This document shows, piece by piece, positions 28,480-34,922 of a stretch of DNA of 41,992 nucleotides (its first letter is position 1; every line of letters starts with the position of its first letter). Source of the stretch: JBQCDV01 sp051960855 (GTDB lineage: Bacteria > Actinomycetota > Actinomycetes > JAJZTN01); the NCBI GenBank assembly GCA_051960855.1, contig JBQCDV010000142.1, forward strand, positions 1-41,992, in the 5' to 3' direction. The notes beneath the pieces are model-generated. The model saw only the letters and a list, made by a program, of their open reading frames with translations. It did no database searches and had not been told where the DNA came from. The translations under genes and the position numbers were made by a program.

Positions 28480-29421
28480 ATGTGCGCGGCGCTCGCACCC
28501 ATCATCGTCGGCTACGACGGCACCAACCCGGCGGCGGCTGCGGTCGCCTGGGCCTCCCATGAAGCTCGTGTGGACGGGCGCCCCCTGCGAGTGCTGACGG
28601 TGCAGGAGCCGCGCTACGGGGACTGGATGGTCCCCCTGTCGACCGGGCTTCTGGAGCAGTCGCAGGCCCTAGCGGCCAAGGGCGCGGAACTGGCGCGCTA
28701 CTGCGAGCCGTCGGTGTCGGTGGAAGCCGTGGCATGTGAAGGCTCCCCCGCCGGCGCGCTGGTCCGCGAGAGCACGGCGGCGGGCCTGATCGTCGTGGGG
28801 TCGAGAGGGGGTGGCGGCTTCCGCGGGCTTCTCCTCGGCAGCGTCGCCCACCAGGTAGCCGCGCACGCAGCCGCGCCGGTCGCCGTGATCAAGAGCGAGA
28901 CGGAGGGGCGACCGGGAGGCGTCGTCGTCGGCGTCGAGGCGAACGTGCCCGCGCAGGCAGCTGTCGAGTTCGCCTTCCAGCACGCCTCCCACCGCCGACT
29001 CCCCCTCACGGCTCTTCATGCCTGGCTGCCCGCGTACACCGATCCCTCGTTCAACAGCTTCACCATCATGGCCTGGCACCAGGAGTTCCATGAGCAGGAA
29101 GCGGCCCTGCGGGCGGTGCTGCAGCCGTGGCGGGAGCGTTTCCCGGACGTCGACGTTCGCGAGTGCGTCGTGGCGGACACGACCCCTGAAGCGCTCATCT
29201 CAGCCGCGACGGATGCTGCCCTTCTTGTCGTCGGGACGAGAAGTCGTCATGCGGTCTCCCAGCTCGCCCTTGGGTCGGTGACCCACACCGTCCTCCAGCG
29301 GGCAACCGCTCCCACCGTCGTCGTGGGGCCACACGTGCATCCGGAGCTAGTCGACCTCCGCGGTCAATCGAGCACCAGCCACTGGCGGCCGTCGATGAGC
29401 TCTCGCACGACGTCGAGATGA
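28480..29421 (+). CDS. two-domain universal stress protein
   Basis: 313 residues with two UspA domains. The first (PIIVGYDGTNPAA to VAVIKSE) has the full ATP-binding motif G-2x-G-9x-G-S in VVGSRGGGGFRGLLLGS. The second (VVVGVEANVPAQAA to PTVVVGP) has GTRSRHAVSQLALGS, where the second Gly is Ser. ATG 28480 follows GAGGAGG at a good distance. The family helps survival in hypoxia and stationary phase, and a DosR-like box lies upstream. The last about 25 residues, after VVVGP, extend past the normal domain end and are read through the antisense of the convergent DinB gene (58-bp overlap). Confidence 0.9.
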   Translation: MCAALAPIIVGYDGTNPAAAAVAWASHEARVDGRPLRVLTVQEPRYGDWMVPLSTGLLEQSQALAAKGAELARYCEPSVSVEAVACEGSPAGALVRESTAAGLIVVGSRGGGGFRGLLLGSVAHQVAAHAAAPVAVIKSETEGRPGGVVVGVEANVPAQAAVEFAFQHASHRRLPLTALHAWLPAYTDPSFNSFTIMAWHQEFHEQEAALRAVLQPWRERFPDVDVRECVVADTTPEALISAATDAALLVVGTRSRHAVSQLALGSVTHTVLQRATAPTVVVGPHVHPELVDLRGQSSTSHWRPSMSSRTTSR

Positions 29422-29870
29422 CCCGCGTGCGTCGCGGTCTCCACGACCACGTGGACGACCACGTCGCGCACGCTCGTGAGCCGGAAATCTCCGAAGAAGT
29501 CTGGCCACCACGCCGGTGCGGCGTCCCAGGAGATGCCGCGCAGCAGCTCGTCGGTCGCTGCTGCCTCACGTCGGTAGAGCGCCCGCACGTCCTCGCCGGT
29601 CCGGCCATCAGCCACCTGCCAGGCGTCCGGCCCGAGCTCCGCGATGGCATCGGGTCGCCCGGCGACGACGGCCTGGAACCAGAACCGCTCGTCGTCCAAG
29701 GCCAGATGGTGCAGCAGCTGGGCGATGGACCAGCCAGAGACCAGCACGGGCGTGGTCAACTGCGTCTCGGACAGCCCCTCGGTGATGCCCAGCACATGGT
29801 GTCGCTGCGCGCCGAGCCGCTCCAGCAGGCGCGCGTCGGTCTCGGAGAGACCTGATCCAGTCGCCGTCAT
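29364..29870 (-). CDS. DinB/DUF664 family protein (putative mycothiol-dependent transferase)
   Basis: 168 residues of a four-helix bundle with the three metal-binding His of the family: HHLALDDERFWFQ near residue 51 and the late VETATHAGHLDVVRELIDG. The close LIDGRQWLVLD is typical of DUF664. Relatives in actinobacteria use mycothiol or are uncharacterised. ATG 29870 is preferred; TACCGT at 29879-29884 lies eight bases upstream. The gene is divergent from the PLP enzyme at 29904 and overlaps the universal stress protein gene at its 3' end by 58 bases. Confidence 0.85.
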   Translation of the reverse strand: MTATGSGLSETDARLLERLGAQRHHVLGITEGLSETQLTTPVLVSGWSIAQLLHHLALDDERFWFQAVVAGRPDAIAELGPDAWQVADGRTGEDVRALYRREAAATDELLRGISWDAAPAWWPDFFGDFRLTSVRDVVVHVVVETATHAGHLDVVRELIDGRQWLVLD

Positions 29871-29878
29871 GGCTGGCC

Positions 29879-29884
29879 ACGGTA
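29879..29884 (-). promoter_or_regulatory. -10 element of DinB-type gene
   Basis: TACCGT on the minus strand, eight bases before ATG 29870. Only seven bases separate it from the divergent -10 of the PLP enzyme, so the two promoters must compete for space. Confidence 0.45.
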
Positions 29885-29891
29885 GCGGTGG

Positions 29892-29897
29892 CACGAT
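29892..29897 (+). promoter_or_regulatory. -10 element of leaderless PLP dehydratase gene
   Basis: CACGAT, six bases before GTG 29904. The same hexamer and spacing occur at the GNAT gene (34820-34825). Confidence 0.45.
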
Positions 29898-29903
29898 GTC
29901 GCG

Positions 29904-30887
29904 GTGCTGACCTCAGACGACGTAGCCCAGGCGCTGTCCCGCGTCGGCGAGCGCGTCCGCCAGACACCCGTGCTCGCCTGCTCGCCCCACGACCTGAGCC
30001 CACACGACCTGAGCCCGAACGACGCAGCGGGGCTGCCCGGGGCGTACCGGCTCTGGTTCAAGCTCGAGCTGCTCCAGCACACCGGCAGCTTCAAGGCGCG
30101 GGGCGCCTTCAACCGCGTACTCGCCGCACGGGAACGCGGAGATCTCGACCCCTCAGTCGGCGTCGTCGTCGCGTCAGGCGGCAACGCCGGGCTTGCCAAC
30201 GCCTTCGCCGCGCGCAGCGTCGACGTGCCTGCCACCGTGTTCGTGCCCGAGACGGCGCCTGCGGTCAAGGTGGCGAAGCTGCGCTCGCTGGGTGCCGACG
30301 TGCGCCTCGTCGGACGGGAGTACGCCGAGGCCTACGAGGCCGCCGTAGCCCACGCGGAGGCGACGGGAGCGGTCTACTGCCACGCCTACGACCAGCGGGA
30401 AGTCGCCGCCGGCGCCGGCACCCTCGGCTTGGAGCTGGTCGGGCAGGTGCCTGGCAACCTCGACACCGTTCTCGTCGCGGTCGGCGGCGGTGGGCTGCTC
30501 GCCGGTGTCGCTGCCGCGCTGGAAGGGGGGCCGCGCGTGGTCGGAGTCGAACCCGAGCGCGCCCCAACGCTCCACGCAGCGCTGGCGGCCGGCCAACCGG
30601 TCGACGTCGACGTCGCCGGCGTCGCCGCTGACTCCCTCGGCGCCCGGCGTGTGGGAGACATCGCCTTCGAGGTCGCTGTCCGCGCCAGAGCCGGCAGCGT
30701 GCTCGTCAGCGACGACGACATCGTGGCAGCGCGCCAACTGCTGTGGTCGCGGTGGCGCATCGCTGTCGAGCACGGCGCGGCCACCGCGCTAGCCGCTCTC
30801 ACTGCCGGTGCCTACCGCCCCGGTCCAGACGAGAACGTCGCCGTCGTCCTGTGCGGCGCCAACACCGACCTGAGCACTCTGAGCTGA
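29904..30887 (+). CDS. threonine/serine dehydratase-like PLP enzyme
   Basis: 327 residues, fold type II PLP enzyme. Lys64 in GSFKARGAFN is the Schiff-base lysine. ASGGNAGLANAFAAR is the phosphate/substrate loop, VAVGGGGLLAGVAAAL the glycine-rich PLP phosphate loop, and VVLCGANTDLSTLS the C-terminal end. There is no regulatory ACT domain, so it is more like a catabolic dehydratase or racemase than biosynthetic IlvA; serine and threonine cannot be told apart here. A tandem HDLSP pair lies near residue 28. Start GTG 29904 is probably leaderless. A hairpin terminator separates it from the convergent secreted-protein gene. Confidence 0.88.
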   Translation: MLTSDDVAQALSRVGERVRQTPVLACSPHDLSPHDLSPNDAAGLPGAYRLWFKLELLQHTGSFKARGAFNRVLAARERGDLDPSVGVVVASGGNAGLANAFAARSVDVPATVFVPETAPAVKVAKLRSLGADVRLVGREYAEAYEAAVAHAEATGAVYCHAYDQREVAAGAGTLGLELVGQVPGNLDTVLVAVGGGGLLAGVAAALEGGPRVVGVEPERAPTLHAALAAGQPVDVDVAGVAADSLGARRVGDIAFEVAVRARAGSVLVSDDDIVAARQLLWSRWRIAVEHGAATALAALTAGAYRPGPDENVAVVLCGANTDLSTLS

Positions 30888-30892
30888 GCGCA

Positions 30893-30928
30893 GGGCAGGG
30901 ACGCGACCCACTGGCCGCGCCCCTGCCC
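30893..30928. terminator. bidirectional hairpin terminator
   Basis: GGGCAGGGACGCG (30893-30905) pairs with CGCGCCCCTGCCC (30916-30928), 12 of 13 positions, ten-base loop. It lies between two convergent genes. Confidence 0.6.
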
Positions 30929-30944
30929 ATCAGTCGCTGCTACG

Positions 30945-31511
30945 TCAGGAAGCCGAGGACTCACTCGGAGCCGGCTCGCTCTGAACTGGCTCGCTCTCAA
31001 CTGGCTCCGCGCTCTGCGACAGAGTCGGCGTCGCGGTCGGACGCGGCAGCGCCGCGTTGATGCGGAGGGCGGCCAGGGTGCCGTGATCGGTCGAGCCATC
31101 CCAGGTGCCGCGGATGGACACGTGCGTACCAGCCGGGAGGGCCGCCGCGGGGTCGCACCCGACACCGCAGCGGATCACGGTGCTCGGTGAGGTCGTCACG
31201 GCCACCGTCACGTTGTGCAGCGCGCGGAGCCCGCCCTTGACCTTCACCTGCAGCCTGCCGCCGACGGCCTCGGTCGAGGCGGTCGCGTCAACTGTCGACG
31301 AGGAGGACACCACGGGAACCGCGACCACAACTCCCGTGATGGTGACCGGCTTCGGCTTGGCTGCCGGCTTCTTGCTGTGGCTGGTGTGCTTGCTCTGGCT
31401 GCTGTGAGCCGACGCGTGAGCCGTCGCCTTCGCGTTGGCAGCCACGGGAAGAGCGAGAGACAGGGCGGCGACGCCGGCAACGGCGATCGACCGCACAACA
31501 GTGCGTGACAC
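30945..31511 (-). CDS. small secreted protein of unknown function
   Basis: 188 residues from GTG 31511, which has CGGGAG seven bases upstream. A signal peptide (VVRSIAVAGVAALSLALP then AANA) is followed by a His/Ser/Lys-rich stretch, a beta-rich core (VTITGVVVAVPVV; VKVKGGLRALHNVTVAV; GTHVSIRGTWDGSTDHGTLAA) with one CGVGC pair, and a Ser/Glu/Pro-rich tail with a repeated SEPV(Q/E) element. The core looks like a small OB or DUF5666-type barrel, but I do not recognise the family with confidence. The region upstream holds a phased 11-bp repeat array and a CCCGC-AACC-GCGGG hairpin in the leader. Confidence 0.65.
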   Translation of the reverse strand: MSRTVVRSIAVAGVAALSLALPVAANAKATAHASAHSSQSKHTSHSKKPAAKPKPVTITGVVVAVPVVSSSSTVDATASTEAVGGRLQVKVKGGLRALHNVTVAVTTSPSTVIRCGVGCDPAAALPAGTHVSIRGTWDGSTDHGTLAALRINAALPRPTATPTLSQSAEPVESEPVQSEPAPSESSAS

Positions 31512-31639
31512 GGATACTCCCGGTCTGAGGGGCGTTCCCGCGGTTGCGGGCTCACCTCCTGAAACGTCGCTGAGAGGCCCGCTGTTACGTCGCTCGCTGC
31601 GTCGTCCGGGTGAAACGCTCGTCGCACGAGTGCGGCAGT

Positions 31640-31683
31640 GCCGAGTCGGCGCCGAGTCGGCGCCGGTTAAGTGCCGGTTCAGC
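31640..31683. repeat. four phased 11-bp repeats upstream of secreted protein gene
   Basis: Consecutive units GCCGAGTCGGC (31640-31650), GCCGAGTCGGC (31651-31661), GCCGGTTAAGT (31662-31672) and GCCGGTTCAGC (31673-31683). The first two are identical and all share GCCG at the start. The 11-bp period places each on the same DNA face. TCGGCGCCGA at the junction of units 1 and 2 is a perfect palindrome. Confidence 0.8.
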
Positions 31684-31876
31684 ACCGAGTGAGAGCGGGG
31701 TCAGAGCGACACTGCAGCTGCGCGGACGTGGGGTTGAGCTGGGCGCCGGAGAGGCGGTAGAGCGTGAGGTTGCTGGGGATCGACCGGAGCCGCGCGACGC
31801 CCAGGAGATCGCGGCACTGCGGGCACAGCAGCTCCTTCTGCCGCGGGCGCAGCCACCGGGACAGCGCGCTGAGCAC
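31679..31876 (-). CDS. 65-residue cysteine-containing protein, function unknown
   Basis: A short frame with almost exclusively G or C at third positions, as in neighbouring real genes. It has one CPQC pair near residue 18 (LLCPQCRDLLGVARL) and two more cysteines near the C-terminus (LQCRSD and the last residue), so it may bind zinc. RSIPSNLTLYRLSGAQLNP in the middle reads like a folded segment. GTG 31876 is 10 bases after the glyoxalase-like stop; GGAGG is present but rather far upstream, so the start is uncertain. Probably co-transcribed with the glyoxalase-like gene. I do not recognise the family. Confidence 0.5.
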   Translation of the reverse strand: MLSALSRWLRPRQKELLCPQCRDLLGVARLRSIPSNLTLYRLSGAQLNPTSAQLQCRSDPALTRC

Positions 31877-31886
31877 GCCGACGCGG

Positions 31887-32276
31887 CTACGCCTCCGGCT
31901 GGCTCGGCAGTGCACGGAGGACGCAGAACTCGTTGCCTTCGGGGTCGGCCATGACGACCCAGCTGACCTCCCCCTGGCCGATATCGACGCGCGTTGCACC
32001 CAGCCGCTCCAGCCGCTCGACCTCCGCGACCTGGTCGAGGGGGCGCAGGTCGAGATGCAGACGGTTCTTGACCGACTTCTGCTCGGGCACGGGAATCACC
32101 AACAGGTCCGGCGCCACGCCGGCCTCCGGGCTGCCCTCCTGCGGCTCGAGGACGATGAGCTCATGGTCGTCGTGCGTCCGGCGCCAGCCGAGCGCCTCCT
32201 GCCAGAAGGCGGCCACCCGGTGGTGGTCCCGGGCGTCGATGCAGATGCACTGGATGCGGAGCTGAGGCGTCGTCAT
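31887..32276 (-). CDS. VOC/glyoxalase-like protein
   Basis: 129 residues, two beta-alpha-beta-beta-beta modules. The first contains IQCICIDARDHHRVAAFWQEALGWR and the second RLHLDLRPLDQVAEVERL and ends MADPEGNEFCVL, the classic VOC close. The fold fits glyoxalase-like domain 6. Substrate unknown. ATG 32276 is used; an upstream in-frame start would add a short unrelated extension. It follows the Prim-Pol gene in the same direction after 73 bases. Confidence 0.82.
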   Translation of the reverse strand: MTTPQLRIQCICIDARDHHRVAAFWQEALGWRRTHDDHELIVLEPQEGSPEAGVAPDLLVIPVPEQKSVKNRLHLDLRPLDQVAEVERLERLGATRVDIGQGEVSWVVMADPEGNEFCVLRALPSQPEA

Positions 32277-32349
32277 GGCCAGAAGCCAAGCGCCGACCGG
32301 CAGGGCCGGCAAGGCGTTTCCTGGTGAGCGAGCGCCCGAACCGGGCCGA

Positions 32350-33207
32350 CTATGCGGTGGCTTGACGAGAAGCGACCTCGCGGGCTGCTGTCAGCGTGAC
32401 GACAAGGGCTTGCTCATCACCCGTGGAGACGACGTCCTCAATCACAGTCCAGTCGACCGGCATCGCCACGGTCGGTGACCGCCTGAACCCTCGCACCGAC
32501 CACGCTGCGACGGTGCTCTTGCCGGCATCGTTCTGGCTCCAGTCGAGGAACACTTTGCCCTGCCGCTTCCGCCTGTCCATCTGGTCCGTGACGCCCTCCG
32601 GGTCCTCGCGCGTCAGCTCCCGTGCCAGCTCACGGCACCATGCCTTGGTGGCCTCGAACGACGTCCCGGGCGGCATCGCCGCGGTCACGTGGACGCCCTT
32701 GCCGCCTGAGGTCTTCGCCCGAGCGGTGAGACCGGCCGACGTCATCCGCTCGCGGACGCGCAGCGCGATGAGGCAGGCCTCGCGGCGACCGGCGGGTGCC
32801 CCGGGGTCGAGGTCGACGACCAGAAGGTCGGTGTGCTCGAGGTCGTGGTCCTGGAAGAGGAAGGGGTGGAACTCGACGGCGGCGAGGTTGACTGCCCACA
32901 CCAACGAGGCGAGGTCGTCGATGACCGGGGCTTCGAACGTCTTGCCGGTGCGCGGATAGGTCAGGGTCTCGGTGCGCACCCAGTCCGGGTGGGGCGGCAC
33001 GCGCGTCTGGTAGAAGTGCCGCCCCTCCACGCCCTCCGGAAACCGGTGCAGCGTCACGGGGCGTCGGGCCAGCTCGGGAAGCAGCGATGGCGCGACGGCG
33101 AGGTAGTAGTCGAGCAGGTCGGCCTTCGTCGTCCCGTCCGGCCAGAGCACGCGGTCGAGCGTCGACACCGGGACCGCGCGGCCCCCCACGTCCAGGGAGG
33201 TCGTCAT
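32350..33207 (-). CDS. Prim-Pol (LigD polymerase-domain family)
   Basis: 285 residues of the archaeo-eukaryotic primase-like polymerase family. The catalytic Asp pair is in LLVVDLDPGAPAG near residues 130-140, then KTSGGKGVHV, KVFLDWSQN and STVAAWSVRGFRRSPTVAMP. This is the stand-alone polymerase form; no ligase or nuclease domain is fused. In mycobacteria a similar Prim-PolC is encoded with LigC and acts in gap-filling excision repair, and the same gene pair is seen here. ATG 33207 overlaps the ligase stop (ATGA). No Ku gene is in the window. Confidence 0.9.
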   Translation of the reverse strand: MTTSLDVGGRAVPVSTLDRVLWPDGTTKADLLDYYLAVAPSLLPELARRPVTLHRFPEGVEGRHFYQTRVPPHPDWVRTETLTYPRTGKTFEAPVIDDLASLVWAVNLAAVEFHPFLFQDHDLEHTDLLVVDLDPGAPAGRREACLIALRVRERMTSAGLTARAKTSGGKGVHVTAAMPPGTSFEATKAWCRELARELTREDPEGVTDQMDRRKRQGKVFLDWSQNDAGKSTVAAWSVRGFRRSPTVAMPVDWTVIEDVVSTGDEQALVVTLTAAREVASRQATA

Positions 33208-33581
33208 CGCCCCTCCCACAGCTGCTCGACCCGGCAGCTGCGCGCGTCCCGGTCGGGACGCCAGTGGCGAAACCTCGCCGGATGGCGGAACCGGTGCCCC
33301 TCCACGTGGTCGAAGTCGACCTCGCACACGAGCTCCGGACGCAACGGCAGCCAGTCCCGCTCCATCTCCGGCGTCCACCGGCCCGCGGTGCCCTTCAGCC
33401 GGCCGAGCGCGCCGCCCTCCAGCCCGAAGCCGCGCTCCCATGGGTGCCCTTCGAGGGACGTGACGAAGGGGTCGAGCAGCACGGCAAGCTCTCGGCGCAG
33501 GAGCCTCGCGAGGTTGGCCACCACGCCGACGTGCACCAGCTCGCCAGCGTCGTTCCAGAGTCCGAGGAGCAGCGAGCTCAC
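33204..33581 (-). CDS. ATP-dependent DNA ligase, C-terminal OB-domain fragment (frame-shifted)
   Basis: 125 residues starting at GTG, with SSLLLGLWNDAGELVHVGVV and ending PELVCEVDFDHVEGHRFRHP then ARFRHWRPDRDARSC. This is the OB-fold half of a LigC-type ATP-dependent ligase. It overlaps the stop of the N-terminal frame by four bases (GTGA). Its frame is open back to 33620 and reads LPTVERRE just before SSLLLGL, which continues the ligase naturally. Either a frameshift has split the gene or the two halves are made separately by coupled re-initiation. Confidence 0.85.
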   Translation of the reverse strand: MSSLLLGLWNDAGELVHVGVVANLARLLRRELAVLLDPFVTSLEGHPWERGFGLEGGALGRLKGTAGRWTPEMERDWLPLRPELVCEVDFDHVEGHRFRHPARFRHWRPDRDARSCRVEQLWEGR

Positions 33582-34213
33582 CTCGCGACGCTCGACCGTC
33601 GGCAGCCGGCGACGACGCAGTCAACGCTGCGCTGCCGCTTCACCTTCACCATTGATCGCTTGCCTGGCTGGTAGGCAGACCCGTGCGCCTTCGCCACGAC
33701 GCCGTCGATCCCCGCACCGGGGGGCGCGTCGAGCCACTCTGCGGCGCGAACGACGTCGTCGCTGGCTGGCGTCGGAGCGGGCCTGCGGGTCGGCGCGACC
33801 AGCGACAACAGCGCCTGCCGCCGACGCTCGAAGGGAGCGCTGAGCAGGTCCTCAGCGTCGACGCTGAGGACGTCGAAGACGATCAGCTGTGCCGGCGTCT
33901 CGCCGGACAGCAGCTCCACCCGCGAGCGCGCCGGGTGCAGCCTCGCCAACATCGCGGGGAAGTCCGAGACGCCGTCCCGCCAGATGACGAGCTCGCCGTC
34001 GAGGACGACCTCCCGACCGAGCTCGTGCACCGCAGACACGACCTCAGGGAAGTACCGCGCAAGCGGCCGCTGATTGCGACTGCGGAGGTCCACCTCCCCG
34101 CCCTCACAGAAGGCGAGGCAGCGGAACCCGTCCCACTTGGGCTCGTAGCTCCACCCACCCACCGGCAGCTCGGGCTCGAGGCGGGCGAGCATCGGCGCCA
34201 CCGGAGGTCGCAT
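33578..34213 (-). CDS. ligC: ATP-dependent DNA ligase, N-terminal adenylation-domain fragment
   Basis: 211 residues holding the nucleotidyltransferase domain of a LigC-type ligase. Motif I EPKWDGFRCLA has the AMP-accepting Lys26. VVLDGELVIW, VFDVLSVDAEDL, GIDGVVAKAHGSAYQPGKRS (motif IV) and MVKVKRQRSVDCVVAG (motif V) follow. The frame then ends abruptly with CRRSSVAR, just where the OB domain should begin. With the 125-residue second fragment the total is about 336, the usual LigC length. It opens the leftward repair operon with Prim-Pol. TAGCGG is six bases before the ATG, a weak leaderless match. Confidence 0.87.
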   Translation of the reverse strand: MRPPVAPMLARLEPELPVGGWSYEPKWDGFRCLAFCEGGEVDLRSRNQRPLARYFPEVVSAVHELGREVVLDGELVIWRDGVSDFPAMLARLHPARSRVELLSGETPAQLIVFDVLSVDAEDLLSAPFERRRQALLSLVAPTRRPAPTPASDDVVRAAEWLDAPPGAGIDGVVAKAHGSAYQPGKRSMVKVKRQRSVDCVVAGCRRSSVAR

Positions 34214-34258
34214 GGGGCACCGCTACCCGCACGCGCCGACCGGATGCCTGCCGGTGGC

Positions 34259-34813
34259 TCAGCCGGTGCGGAACTGCCGCATCGAGAGCCCGAACCACCG
34301 GTCGGTCTCGCCCTCGTCGCGCATGCCCAGCCGCCGGGCCACCGCTTGCGAGGCCTCGTTGTCCGGGTCCGTCAGCGCGAGGACGTCGGGAATCCCGGCC
34401 ACGCTGGCCGCGTCAAGCAGCGCCATGGCCGCCTCGGTCGCCAAGCCCCGCCCTTGCCAGTCGGGGTGCAGGTGCCAACCGATCTCGATGTCACCGGTCT
34501 CGGTCCCGTCCTCGTCCGAGAGGGGCAGCAGCAGCACCGTCCCCACCGGCCGCTCCGCCTGGTCCGGCCAGACCTGGGATGACGGCACGATCGCCCAGAG
34601 CCCCTCGGGGTCGGGCAGCTGAGACGTGACCGACGTCCAGGCCGCCAGCCGACGCGCCGCCTCGTCATGGTCAGCGAGCGGTCTCCGTGGCCGTCGACCC
34701 AGCCACCGCGCGACCTCGTCGCGGGAGTACACGTCGAAGAACGCGTCGAGGTCCTCCGCGGTCCAGGGGCGCAGGGACAGCCGGGGGGTCGTGAGCAGAG
34801 GTGAGGCAGTCAC
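34259..34813 (-). CDS. GNAT acetyltransferase (RimJ/RimL-like)
   Basis: 184 residues of the Acetyltransf_3 type. TPRLSLRPWTAEDLDAFF opens it, IEIGWHLHPDWQGRGLATEA contains the acetyl-CoA pyrophosphate loop (QGRGLA), and NEASQAVARRLGMRDEGE is the typical late helix. The acceptor could be a ribosomal protein N-terminus or a small molecule. GTG 34813 follows CACGAT by six bases, so it is probably leaderless. It lies 45 bases upstream of the ligase gene in the same direction. Confidence 0.88.
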   Translation of the reverse strand: MTASPLLTTPRLSLRPWTAEDLDAFFDVYSRDEVARWLGRRPRRPLADHDEAARRLAAWTSVTSQLPDPEGLWAIVPSSQVWPDQAERPVGTVLLLPLSDEDGTETGDIEIGWHLHPDWQGRGLATEAAMALLDAASVAGIPDVLALTDPDNEASQAVARRLGMRDEGETDRWFGLSMRQFRTG

Positions 34814-34819
34814 CCAGCC

Positions 34820-34825
34820 ATCGTG
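34820..34825 (-). promoter_or_regulatory. -10 element of leaderless GNAT gene
   Basis: CACGAT on the minus strand, six bases before GTG 34813. Confidence 0.45.
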
Positions 34826-34853
34826 GCAGCCCTGGCTTGCGGGTGGCGCCGCG

Positions 34854-34895
34854 GGTCGGGCGGGGCCAGGTGTCGTACCTCGGTCCCGCCCGACC
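34854..34895. terminator. hairpin terminator after formaldehyde dehydrogenase
   Basis: GGTCGGGCGGG (34854-34864) pairs perfectly with CCCGCCCGACC (34885-34895), 20-base loop. It lies 28 bases past the fdhA stop and just upstream of the GNAT promoter. Confidence 0.55.
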
Positions 34896-34922
34896 TTATC
34901 GTCGAATTGACGACAACGCCGA

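Noticed and set aside
31512..31640. c-di-AMP (ydaO-type) riboswitch in the leader of the secreted-protein gene
   Set aside because: There is a short CCCGC/GCGGG hairpin and GC-rich structure, but the conserved ydaO core motifs are not present.
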